Origin: MKRK01 sp001896915
GTDB lineage: Bacteria; Bacillota; Clostridia; Oscillospirales; Acutalibacteraceae
Length of the DNA: 14,054 nucleotides
Assembly (NCBI GenBank): GCA_937973935.1
Contig: CALJJF010000259.1
Span: 1-14,054 of the forward strand
Direction of reading: 5' to 3'
Position 1 is the stretch's first letter. Each line of letters opens with the position of its first letter. The notes under the pieces were generated by a model. It was not told the origin of the DNA. It saw only the letters and a list, made by a program, of their open reading frames with translations, and did not search any database. A program made the position numbers and the translations under genes. Of the stretch, positions 1 through 4,992 are shown piece after piece.

Positions 1-1
1 C

Positions 2-112
2 CCCGATCATTTTGATCCCCGCCAGTATTTGACCGACGGTCGTGCGGCCATCGAAGGCATGGTGGAACACAAAATCCAAAACGTCCTTGGCAACGCCGGC
101 AAAGCCGACTGA
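2..112 (+). CDS. fba: Class II fructose-bisphosphate aldolase, C-terminal end (partial)
   Basis: Only the last 36 codons and the TGA stop (110-112) are in the window. The visible peptide carries FDPRQYLTDGRAAIEGMV followed by an ending in NAGKAD. This fits the C-terminus of class II (zinc-dependent) ketose-bisphosphate aldolases, which often read FDPRK-L...A-----V--K and end in -SAGKA. The enzyme cleaves fructose-1,6-bisphosphate to dihydroxyacetone phosphate and glyceraldehyde 3-phosphate in cytoplasmic glycolysis. The active-site region lies outside the window, so a tagatose-bisphosphate aldolase of the same family cannot be excluded. An intrinsic terminator follows 14 nt after the stop, so this gene ends its transcription unit. 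Confidence 0.7.
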   Translation, partial: PDHFDPRQYLTDGRAAIEGMVEHKIQNVLGNAGKAD

Positions 113-126
113 TTCCATATAGTATC

Positions 127-158
127 GCCCCCTGTTCTTTATGAGCAGGGGGCTTTTT
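127..158 (+). terminator. Intrinsic terminator of the aldolase gene
   Basis: GCCCCCTGTTC (127-137) pairs with GAGCAGGGGGC (143-153) with one G-U pair, followed by five T. It lies just after the aldolase stop. Confidence 0.85.
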
Positions 159-186
159 ATTATGGTTCGGGACGGCAAATTAGCTC

Positions 187-215
187 TTGTAGGATGAAAC
201 GGAATATTGTATACT
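187..215 (+). promoter_or_regulatory. SigA-type promoter of the nucleoside hydrolase gene
   Basis: TTGTAG (187-192), 17-bp spacer, TATACT (210-215). Transcription would begin near 222, ahead of the ATG at 261. This argues against a TTG start at 207, which would lie inside the -10 box. Confidence 0.6.
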
Positions 216-260
216 GTTACCATTGAAAATTGCAATGCCAATCAGGAACGGAGAATATAC

Positions 261-1163
261 ATGAATAAGTATCAGGTTATTTTAGACACCGATGTGGGCG
301 GTGACATTGACGACATCTGGGCAATCGGGGTTTTGCTGTCTATGGAGCAAATCGATGTGAAGCTGATTTCCGTCACCTCCGGCGATACCGAATACAGGGC
401 AAGGGTGCTGGCAAAGCTTCTGGAAACCATCGGTCATGACGATATTCCCATCGCTGTGGGACACACCTGGGGAAAGAGCGGGGACGCGTATCCCCCAGGC
501 ACCTGGGCGGATTATGTCCTGTCCGGCTACAAAGGTAAGGTATACGAAAATGCACCCCAGGTTTTGGTGGATACGATTCTGAACAGCGAGGAAGAAACCA
601 TTGTCATCGCCATCGGACCGGCCACAAACCTGAGCGCCGCAGTACAGCTGAACCCTGCCATCACAACCAAAAGCAAAATCATCGGCATGTTTGGCAGCAT
701 CCGCAAGGGCTATAACGGACCGCCCAGTCCGGAAGCCAACGTTTTTGTGGATTTGCCATCCTTTAAAACCCTTCTGTTTTCCGGCTGGAAACTCGATCTG
801 GTTCCGCTTGACAGCTGCGGCTTTATCCGCCTGACAAATGAGGATTATCAAAAGGTTTACCGGGCAAACAACGTCTTTACAAAAACCCTGATTACAATCT
901 ATGAAATCTGGGACAAAATCTGGCCGTGGGGACATGTGAAGGATGTTGTTGACACACAGTCCAGCATTTTATTTGATATCATCCCGATTTATTACCTGAC
1001 CAACCCGGAATGGTTTGTTACGGAAACGGTTACAATACTGGTGGACGACGAAGGACTTACTTATGAAGAGGAAACCGGCGTGTCGGTCAACGCAGTGATG
1101 GATATCATAGATTCCCCCTTTGTGGAACAATTCACTGCCGATTTATTGGCAAATTGGAAGTAA
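261..1163 (+). CDS. Inosine-uridine preferring nucleoside hydrolase family protein
   Basis: 300-aa cytoplasmic enzyme of the IUNH family, which hydrolyses the N-glycosidic bond of nucleosides to ribose and a free base for salvage. The N-terminus reads ILDTDVGGDIDDIWAI (residues 7-22), the family's Asp-rich calcium and ribose site, here in the DTDxGxDIDD variant. Further family marks are GPATNL in the middle, EANVFVDLPSF (the usual EFN-xxDP-A region) and DTQSSILFD near the C-terminus, where classical enzymes have a catalytic His. That His is missing, so the substrate range may differ from standard inosine/uridine hydrolases. The start at 261 is chosen because GGAG (250-253) sits 7 nt upstream and a promoter lies at 187-215; an in-frame TTG at 207 would lengthen it by 18 residues. 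Monocistronic: own promoter and terminator. No transporter or base-salvage gene is adjacent. Confidence 0.85.
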   Translation: MNKYQVILDTDVGGDIDDIWAIGVLLSMEQIDVKLISVTSGDTEYRARVLAKLLETIGHDDIPIAVGHTWGKSGDAYPPGTWADYVLSGYKGKVYENAPQVLVDTILNSEEETIVIAIGPATNLSAAVQLNPAITTKSKIIGMFGSIRKGYNGPPSPEANVFVDLPSFKTLLFSGWKLDLVPLDSCGFIRLTNEDYQKVYRANNVFTKTLITIYEIWDKIWPWGHVKDVVDTQSSILFDIIPIYYLTNPEWFVTETVTILVDDEGLTYEEETGVSVNAVMDIIDSPFVEQFTADLLANWK

Positions 1164-1193
1164 GGTTCCGGCAGATACCGATAAAAAAAGTCC

Positions 1194-1231
1194 CAAAGCC
1201 CCTTCTCAAAAGAGATGGGGCTTTGTTTTTT
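1194..1231 (+). terminator. Intrinsic terminator of the nucleoside hydrolase gene
   Basis: CAAAGCCCC (1194-1202) pairs with GGGGCTTTG (1217-1225). The inner TCTC and GAGA extend the stem, and six T follow. Confidence 0.9.
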
Positions 1232-1254
1232 GATCAAGTCATTGCCTCATTTGG

Positions 1255-1283
1255 TGGCAGGCTTGTCTTTTTACGAATATAAT
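1255..1283 (+). promoter_or_regulatory. Possible promoter of the small beta-rich protein gene
   Basis: A perfect TATAAT at 1278-1283 is preceded at 17 bp by TGGCAG, a poor -35. Transcription would start near 1290, 35 nt before the ATG at 1325. Confidence 0.4.
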
Positions 1284-1324
1284 AGGGAAGTGAAAATTAT
1301 TGTTTCGCAAAAGGGGGTATAACC

Positions 1325-1705
1325 ATGGCTGAAATTGAGGACGGGTTTGATTTGACCGGCACATGGCAGGGGGACGATGGCTCCGTGACATATCTGCGTC
1401 AGGTGGAATTGGGCGACAGCATCCAGATTTTCTGGCATTCCACAAGAGCGTCCGCCGTTCCTTATACCAATCTGTTTATGGGCTGTCGGGTGGGCAGCAG
1501 CATCTTCGGTCAGTGGGTGGATCTCCCCGAATACAGCGAGAATTCTATCGGTACCATGGCGCTGGAGGTCATCGACGCCAACACCATTCGTCAGGTCACT
1601 AACACCCTCCGCTACGGCACAAAGGAATGGAAACAAATCAGAAGCGGATTTCCGCCTGCCTCCACACCGGCAACAGAACCACCCTGTGACGAAAACAAGG
1701 AATAA
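1325..1705 (+). CDS. Small conserved protein of unknown function, lipocalin-like beta fold suspected
   Basis: 126 aa, with no signal peptide or membrane segment. Start chosen at the ATG at 1325, behind a strong AAGGGGG ribosome site (about 1311-1316). The sequence opens with LTGTWQGDDGSVTYLRQV and continues with FWHSTR, a Gly-rich GCRVGSSIFGQWVDLPEY stretch and LEVIDANTIRQV. Short strands separated by turns, together with the TGTWxxDDGxxYLRQ opening, resemble small uncharacterised lipocalin- or avidin-like bacterial proteins. That likeness is recalled from pattern, not searched. The last 20 residues (PPASTPATEPPCDENKE) look disordered. It stands alone between two terminators, so the neighbours give no hint of its role. 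Confidence 0.7.
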   Translation: MAEIEDGFDLTGTWQGDDGSVTYLRQVELGDSIQIFWHSTRASAVPYTNLFMGCRVGSSIFGQWVDLPEYSENSIGTMALEVIDANTIRQVTNTLRYGTKEWKQIRSGFPPASTPATEPPCDENKE

Positions 1706-1730
1706 CAACATCGGTCACCACCGTTTCTAT

Positions 1731-1775
1731 ATAAAAAAGGGGAACAAGCCACCGTGGCTTGTTCCCCTTTTTTAT
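1731..1775. terminator. Near-perfect bidirectional terminator, 22-bp arms
   Basis: Positions 1731-1752 are the exact reverse complement of 1754-1775 around a single base. The G+C core GGGGAACAAGCCAC is flanked by A6 on the left and T6 on the right, so it can stop transcription from both sides. It follows the 1325 gene by 25 nt. Confidence 0.9.
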
Positions 1776-1860
1776 GGGAGATGTCATAAACCCCCCGACC
1801 GTTCAAAAAGATCCCCGCTCACACAGGACGGATGCCCACACCCCCACAAGCTACCTCTAG

Positions 1861-1889
1861 CGTCCTTGCGAGCGAAGCGTGGCAATCCG
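1861..1889 (+). repeat. REP-like palindromic unit A
   Basis: CGTCCTTGCGAGCGAAGCGT followed by GGCAATCCG. An outer TTGC/GCAA stem encloses a small GC-GAA-GC hairpin. It differs by one base from unit D at 2141-2169, and the following TAATTCCC is also shared with D. Confidence 0.8.
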
Positions 1890-1901
1890 TAATTCCCTCT
1901 T

Positions 1902-1950
1902 CGTCCTTGCGAGCGTAATAAACCATTCTGATGAATGGTCGGGCAATCCG
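1902..1950 (+). repeat. REP-like palindromic unit B with exchanged inner hairpin
   Basis: It has the same outer sequence as unit A (CGTCCTTGCGAGCG ... GGCAATCCG), but the inner part is replaced by a longer hairpin, ACCATTC (1922-1928), TGAT, GAATGGT (1933-1939). It forms the left half of a head-to-head pair with unit C. Confidence 0.75.
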
Positions 1951-1954
1951 TAAC

Positions 1955-2051
1955 CCCTGTAGGGGCGTATCGCATACGCCCGTCGCTTGTTGTCAAAAAT
2001 GCAAGAGAGAACGGATTGCCGCACCATACTGCGGTATGGTTCGCAATGACG
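1955..2051 (+). repeat. Composite repeat, copy 1 (97 bp)
   Basis: It has an inner hairpin GGGCGTAT-CGC-ATACGCCC (1963-1981), a linker, then inverted REP-like unit C (2012-2051, CGGATTGCC ... GCAATGACG) containing ACCATAC-TGCG-GTATGGT (2023-2040). Read by eye it matches 3237-3333 at about 94 of 97 positions, with all differences clustered in the linker (around 1994-1998). Confidence 0.85.
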
Positions 2052-2140
2052 CCGGTTTTCCTTTGTTGCACCACAAGGAAGCCAGAATAAACAGACTGCC
2101 TAGAGAATGGGGCTATTTTGTGCACACATTTTCCCTTTGG

Positions 2141-2169
2141 CGTCATTGCGAGCGAAGCGTGGCAATCCG
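2141..2169 (+). repeat. REP-like palindromic unit D
   Basis: CGTCATTGCGAGCGAAGCGT then GGCAATCCG, one base different from unit A and in the same orientation. It lies 31 bp past the 3' end of the leftward membrane protein gene. Confidence 0.8.
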
Positions 2170-2199
2170 TAATTCCCCATTCGTCCTATTATTAAAAGG

Positions 2200-3066
2200 C
2201 TAAGGCTCTAAATCGACTTTTTTTGCTTTTATATTTTCATATGCCAAATCAAGAATAGGGACAACTTTTTTCTCGTTTTTGTATATAACAAGTGTTCCTG
2301 ATTTTTCGTCATATGCAGACTTCACAAGTAAACATTTATCATCAAACCGATGTATAATAACTTGTGTTTTATCTTCGGTAATATCATATGTTTTGTCATT
2401 CATTGCAATAAACATTCCCCATGCATAAGGTAGAATAATAGTCATAAAAGCAAAGTAAAAAAGAATATAGATAGCGTAATTTCTTAATCTCGTTTCTTTG
2501 ATATTTTCTTGATTCACACTTTCTTCGTCTATATGTTTGTGCCTTCTGAATATAAACTGTGGGGTGGCTAATATAATAAAAAGATCAAAAAGATATAAAA
2601 TTGACAGATAAATAGTCAAGAAATAAATATTATCCGAATAAATCAATATGTTTTTATTTGGCAAAATATAATAAACGTAATTGATGAAAGATAATATAGC
2701 CGCTGAGATGATAGCTATCAATACTAAATTAAAAAATTTATTGCATGGAAACAGCTTCTTTCTAAAAGCTAAAACAAACATATACTTAGAAAAATTGAGA
2801 AAAACATAAAGAAGCAGACTCAATGTACCGTAGAAGAATAAATCCAGCAGCAGATTTTGATTGGTGGCCTTATAATAAAATGAATCGATTGAGAAATAAT
2901 CCCCGAAGCCTTTTGAGAATATGTAAATTGCCAGTTGCATCAAAAACCCCAACAGAGTTATGATGCCGGTTAACAATGCGGTAACCAGCACAATATTTGC
3001 CTTGATATATGCAATGGTTTTATTATTTTTCAATATTTCTATTATATTTTTCATTGTAAATAGCAT
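2200..3066 (-). CDS. AT-rich multi-pass membrane protein of unknown function
   Basis: 288 aa, not recognised. Five hydrophobic segments lie at about residues 25-50, 70-90, 111-135, 146-168 and 197-222. A soluble C-terminal tail of about 65 residues follows, with short beta-like strands (DKTQVIIHRFDDKCLLVKSA, SGTLVIYKN). A charged loop (about 172-196) separates helices 4 and 5. Two starts are possible, ATG at 3066 or at 3054 (MKNII...); neither has a good ribosome site, so expression may be weak. Base composition is far more A+T-rich than the housekeeping genes nearby. The gene is bracketed by REP-like composite repeats (1955-2051 and 3237-3333), which suggests it is a recent arrival. A role in the membrane part of a defence or exclusion system is possible, but nothing in the sequence shows it. 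Confidence 0.65.
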   Translation of the reverse strand: MLFTMKNIIEILKNNKTIAYIKANIVLVTALLTGIITLLGFLMQLAIYIFSKGFGDYFSIDSFYYKATNQNLLLDLFFYGTLSLLLYVFLNFSKYMFVLAFRKKLFPCNKFFNLVLIAIISAAILSFINYVYYILPNKNILIYSDNIYFLTIYLSILYLFDLFIILATPQFIFRRHKHIDEESVNQENIKETRLRNYAIYILFYFAFMTIILPYAWGMFIAMNDKTYDITEDKTQVIIHRFDDKCLLVKSAYDEKSGTLVIYKNEKKVVPILDLAYENIKAKKVDLEP

Positions 3067-3184
3067 TCTACTTTGCTTATATGTCTAAAATCATATGAAG
3101 CTGAATGTATGCTCTTGTCCCACCTTTCATTTTATCGTCAATATCGGATGATGAATTTATATGTATATCAAATAAATAATACAG

Positions 3185-3218
3185 TATATTGAGTAAATTT
3201 ACAATATATATATGAATG
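3185..3218. repeat. Direct repeat, left copy, flanking composite repeat 2
   Basis: It matches 3351-3382 with about four mismatches and a 2-nt gap (shared parts include GTAA-TTTACAATATA and ATGAATG). It is itself partly palindromic: TATATTG ... CAATATA around GTAAATTTAC. Confidence 0.7.
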
Positions 3219-3236
3219 GTCACGCGATCCGCAATT

Positions 3237-3333
3237 CCCTGTAGGGGCGTATCGCATACGCCCGTCGCTTGTTGTTGAGAATGCAAGAGAGAACGGATTG
3301 CCGCACCATACTGCGGTATGGTTCGCAATGACG
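3237..3333 (+). repeat. Composite repeat, copy 2 (97 bp)
   Basis: Second copy of the 1955-2051 repeat in the same orientation, about 94 of 97 matches by eye. The hairpins are GGGCGTAT-CGC-ATACGCCC (3245-3263) and ACCATAC-TGCG-GTATGGT (about 3305-3322). The left REP unit present in copy 1 is reduced here to a fragment (GAATGGTCACGCGATCCG, 3214-3231). Confidence 0.85.
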
Positions 3334-3350
3334 CGTGGGTTAGCATATAG

Positions 3351-3382
3351 TGTATTGGGTAAGTTTACAATATAAATGAATG
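3351..3382. repeat. Direct repeat, right copy
   Basis: Counterpart of 3185-3218. Together the two copies bracket the composite repeat. Confidence 0.7.
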
Positions 3383-3407
3383 AGAGGAGGACATTTTGTC
3401 CTCCTCT
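3383..3407 (-). terminator. Hairpin after the Cro/CI-type repressor gene
   Basis: AGAGGAGGAC (3383-3392) pairs with GTCCTCCTCT (3398-3407) across ATTTT. It lies 7 nt past the repressor stop, read leftward. The T-tract is weak (CATTCATTTAT on the minus strand), so termination may be partial. Confidence 0.6.
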
Positions 3408-3413
3408 TATTGT

Positions 3414-3734
3414 TTACCCTCTTCTAGTTTTAATATAATCAACATACTTCACCAAGTCTAGTTTTTCTTCCTCGTTCATTGCATCATAATCATTGATAAT
3501 TTCAGCCAATTCATCTGTGTATATCACAGGTGGATTTTTTATATTGGTGCGACCGAGAAGGTAGTCGATGGATACATTGAAATAGTTAGCTAGTTTTTCC
3601 AAGGCTATTCTATCCGGTTTTGAACCAGCTTTCCAGTTTGTATTGCTGCTTTTGCTCATATCTAATAACCTTATTAATTTTGAAGGAGCAATCTTATTCT
3701 CTTTGCATAGTTTACTGAATTGTTGATAAAACAT
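3414..3734 (-). CDS. Cro/CI-family (XRE) helix-turn-helix repressor
   Basis: 106 aa. An N-terminal HTH_3 domain spans about residues 5-62: FSKLCKENKIAPSKLIRLLD gives helices 1-2, then the recognition region with SNTNWKAGSKPDRIALEKLA, then the classic NVSIDYLLGR ending. The rest (about 65-106) is acidic and helical (IINDYDAMNEEEKLDLVKYVDYIK) and is typical of dimerising tails in prophage and ICE repressors. The start is fixed by AGGGAG (3743-3748, minus strand) 8 nt upstream. The protein is expected to bind the two related inverted repeats at 3768-3789 and 3800-3819, one of which sits inside a consensus promoter facing the other way. It probably represses that promoter and its own. This binding is inferred from position and symmetry only. 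Confidence 0.85.
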   Translation of the reverse strand: MFYQQFSKLCKENKIAPSKLIRLLDMSKSSNTNWKAGSKPDRIALEKLANYFNVSIDYLLGRTNIKNPPVIYTDELAEIINDYDAMNEEEKLDLVKYVDYIKTRRG

Positions 3735-3767
3735 AAAATCTGCTCCCTAAATTTAGTCATTCTGACA

Positions 3768-3789
3768 AAAGTACAAATATATGTACTTT
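3768..3789. promoter_or_regulatory. Operator-like inverted repeat O1
   Basis: AAAGTACA (3768-3775), 6-bp spacer, TGTACTTT (3782-3789). It lies upstream of the leftward repressor gene and shares the form AAGTRCA-N6-TGYACTT with O2, whose centre is 31 bp away. Confidence 0.7.
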
Positions 3790-3794
3790 ATATA

Positions 3795-3823
3795 TTGACA
3801 AGTGCACTGTTATGCACTATAAT
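3795..3823 (+). promoter_or_regulatory. Consensus SigA promoter facing right
   Basis: TTGACA (3795-3800), 17-bp spacer, TATAAT (3818-3823): an exact match to consensus in both boxes. The spacer is filled by inverted repeat O2, so a bound repressor would block RNA polymerase. Its first convincing downstream gene is at 4356. Confidence 0.85.
3800..3819. promoter_or_regulatory. Operator-like inverted repeat O2 inside the promoter spacer
   Basis: AGTGCA (3801-3806), CTGTTA, TGCACT (3813-3818), preceded by A at 3800. It is related to O1 by sequence and by the same 6-bp spacing. Confidence 0.7.
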
Positions 3824-4355
3824 AAACCCAACAAAGAAACAAAGTGGTACATAGAAACAGAAATGTGTGTGTGGTACACGGAAATAAAAGGGGATTGCTC
3901 CGGCATTTGTGACAGGGCTTGAGCCAATCACCGATGCGAACAAAATGAAGAATGCCGCTTCCGTCAGGACGGAAACGAAAGTCTTCGTTCGGGTATAGTG
4001 TTACCATTTTATATTCTGATAATGTTATTCTTCAATTTTATCATAACTAAATTTGTTACGCAAGAAAAATGTTTATTTTTGTCTGTTGTTTCTCTTTCTT
4101 TTTTTCTTTTTTCTCTTCCCTTAGGATCGGGCAGGTTTCCTTGCCCGGTCCGCCCCCGGAAGAAGCATGGCAGCAAGCGGGCATTTGTCCCCGGCAGGTG
4201 ACGGGGAGTGGTAGCTTGGATAAGAATGCCCTGTACCGATAGGGGAACAGAGGGAGGGGCAAGAGCTCCCGCGCTGATAACATAATCACACGGGAAAAGA
4301 ACGATGAATCCAACCATAGATATACCAACAAACGCAGTAAAGGATGAAGCACAAC

Positions 4356-4781
4356 ATGCACCCCGGAACGAAAACGGCGGTTTGCTGTTTCAGCGGACCG
4401 AAACATATGACCAAGGACGAAGAGCACCGGATTTCAAAACGGCTGAAAAACACCATTGAAGAGCTGATCAAACAAGGGGTCACCCATTTCAATACCGGGA
4501 TTGATGCCTTTGACCAGATGGCGGGGGTGCATCTGATCCGGCTGAAAACGGCATATCCCGATGTCCGGCTGAATTTTGTCATCCCTTGTCTTGACCGCCG
4601 GTATACCCCGGAAAACAAATTCATCTACAATTTTGTCCTTTGCAAAGCAGACACCCTGTCGGTGGTTTCCGCCATTTATGATGAAACCTGTATGGCGGAG
4701 CAAAAACGGCGGATTTCCAAAAATGCTGATTTTTGTATCAGCTGTGAGAACAACAGTTGTATTAAGGTCATTAAGCTATAG
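4356..4781 (+). CDS. Diverged, shortened SLOG/DUF1273-like protein
   Basis: 141 aa. The order of motifs follows the SLOG-superfamily proteins (DUF1273/YpsA-like) often carried by ICEs: KTAVCCFSGPK (family: CCFTGHR), GVTHFNTGIDAFDQMAG (family: F-xGGAxGFDxLAA), FVIPCLDRRYTPENK (PC-xQ-xW), CKADTLSVVSAIYDETCMAEQKRRI (family: ADxxxxVSxxY--CMxxRNRxMV) and ADFCIS. The usual GGTAYTVRYA stretch is absent: after CISC the protein jumps to NNSCIKVIKL. With GHR and GGA also changed, nucleotide or ligand binding is doubtful, so this may be a relic or a repurposed protein. Start: AAAGGA (4339-4344) is 11 nt before ATG 4356; an ATG at 4344 would add 4 residues but overlaps that site. A terminator lies directly after the stop. 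Confidence 0.65.
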   Translation: MHPGTKTAVCCFSGPKHMTKDEEHRISKRLKNTIEELIKQGVTHFNTGIDAFDQMAGVHLIRLKTAYPDVRLNFVIPCLDRRYTPENKFIYNFVLCKADTLSVVSAIYDETCMAEQKRRISKNADFCISCENNSCIKVIKL

Positions 4782-4783
4782 AG

Positions 4784-4807
4784 CGGTGCGATTTGCACCG
4801 TTTTTTT
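4784..4807 (+). terminator. Intrinsic terminator after the SLOG-like gene
   Basis: CGGTGC (4784-4789), loop GATTT, GCACCG (4795-4800), then T7. It begins 2 nt past the stop. Confidence 0.85.
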
Positions 4808-4912
4808 GTTTTTGCCGTCATACTTCGACGAGGAGAAGGAAACTTTCCCTCGTTTTTTGGCGTAAAAATGCAGATTATAAAAAAATATTTCGGACAAGTG
4901 GGCTTATCCCAG

Positions 4913-4940
4913 TTAACTTATTTTCATCCTTACATATTAT
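4913..4940 (+). promoter_or_regulatory. Possible promoter of the collagen-like gene
   Basis: TTAACT (4913-4918), 16-bp spacer, TATTAT (4935-4940): a weak SigA-like match. The leader would contain a small hairpin GGAAA-GTTA-TTTCC (4946-4959) before the ribosome site at 4973-4980. Confidence 0.3.
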
Positions 4941-4992
4941 AGAGAGGAAAGTTATTTCCATATCATGAAATTAAAGGAGATATAACTTTATT

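Larger units (their letters stand above)
1776..2199. other. Gene-free stretch holding REP-like repeats
   Basis: No ORF here has a ribosome site or protein-like composition. 1776-1860 shows no recognisable signal. 1861-2169 carries four REP-like units (entered separately), and 2052-2140 between the last two is unique sequence with no clear signal. Short ORFs on both strands are by-products of the palindromes. Confidence 0.6.
3067..3413. other. Gene-free stretch: composite repeat flanked by direct repeats
   Basis: It contains the second composite repeat, two ~33-bp direct repeats around it and a terminator hairpin, each entered separately. 3077-3184 is AT-rich. Leftward frames are open there but lack a ribosome site, so it is not called as a gene. 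Confidence 0.6.
3735..4355. other. Control region and long leader without a convincing gene
   Basis: It holds the operator pair and strong promoter (entered separately). Downstream are two GTGGTACA-type repeats (3844-3851, 3871-3878), hairpins TTCCGTC-AG-GACGGAA (3959-3974) and AACGAA-AGTC-TTCGTT (3974-3989), and an AT-rich zone (4008-4073). Then comes an almost pure pyrimidine tract (about 4074-4125) and a sharply more G+C-rich segment (about 4126-4280) with short GC stems. Rightward frames are open in pieces only: 3863-3921 gives 19 codons from an ATG, and 3888-3998 gives 36 codons without an ATG at the front. Neither has a good ribosome site. It may be a regulatory leader or debris of a mobile element. 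Confidence 0.5.

Noticed and set aside
207..260. TTG start at 207 adding 18 residues to the nucleoside hydrolase
   Set aside because: It overlaps the -10 box of the likely promoter; ATG 261 has GGAG at 7 nt and the family N-terminus begins right after it.
1861..2169. CRISPR array
   Set aside because: The repeated units differ in inner sequence and orientation, spacers are irregular and no cas gene is near; REP-like palindromes explain them.
3077..3346. Leftward 89-aa ORF across composite repeat 2
   Set aside because: Most of it is translated palindrome, with no ribosome site. The tail (DIDDKMKGGTRAYIQLHMIL) looks somewhat protein-like and could be a gene remnant, but nothing confirms it.
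4074..4130. Pyrimidine tract ending in TTAG-G, resembling a eukaryotic 3' splice site
   Set aside because: All genes here are bacterial and intact without splicing, and no group I or II intron core was recognised.
4009..4427. Leftward ORFs over the leader and the start of the SLOG-like gene
   Set aside because: They have no ribosome site, low-complexity Lys/Arg/Glu runs come from the pyrimidine tract, and they oppose the strong rightward promoter.
4933..4966. Sporulation-type promoter (CATATT ... CATATCAT, SigE/SigK-like) before the collagen gene
   Set aside because: The -10-like box fits, but the spacer is about 20 bp, too long, and transcription would begin at the ribosome site. It would have supported spore expression, so it deserves a 5'-end test, but it is not called.
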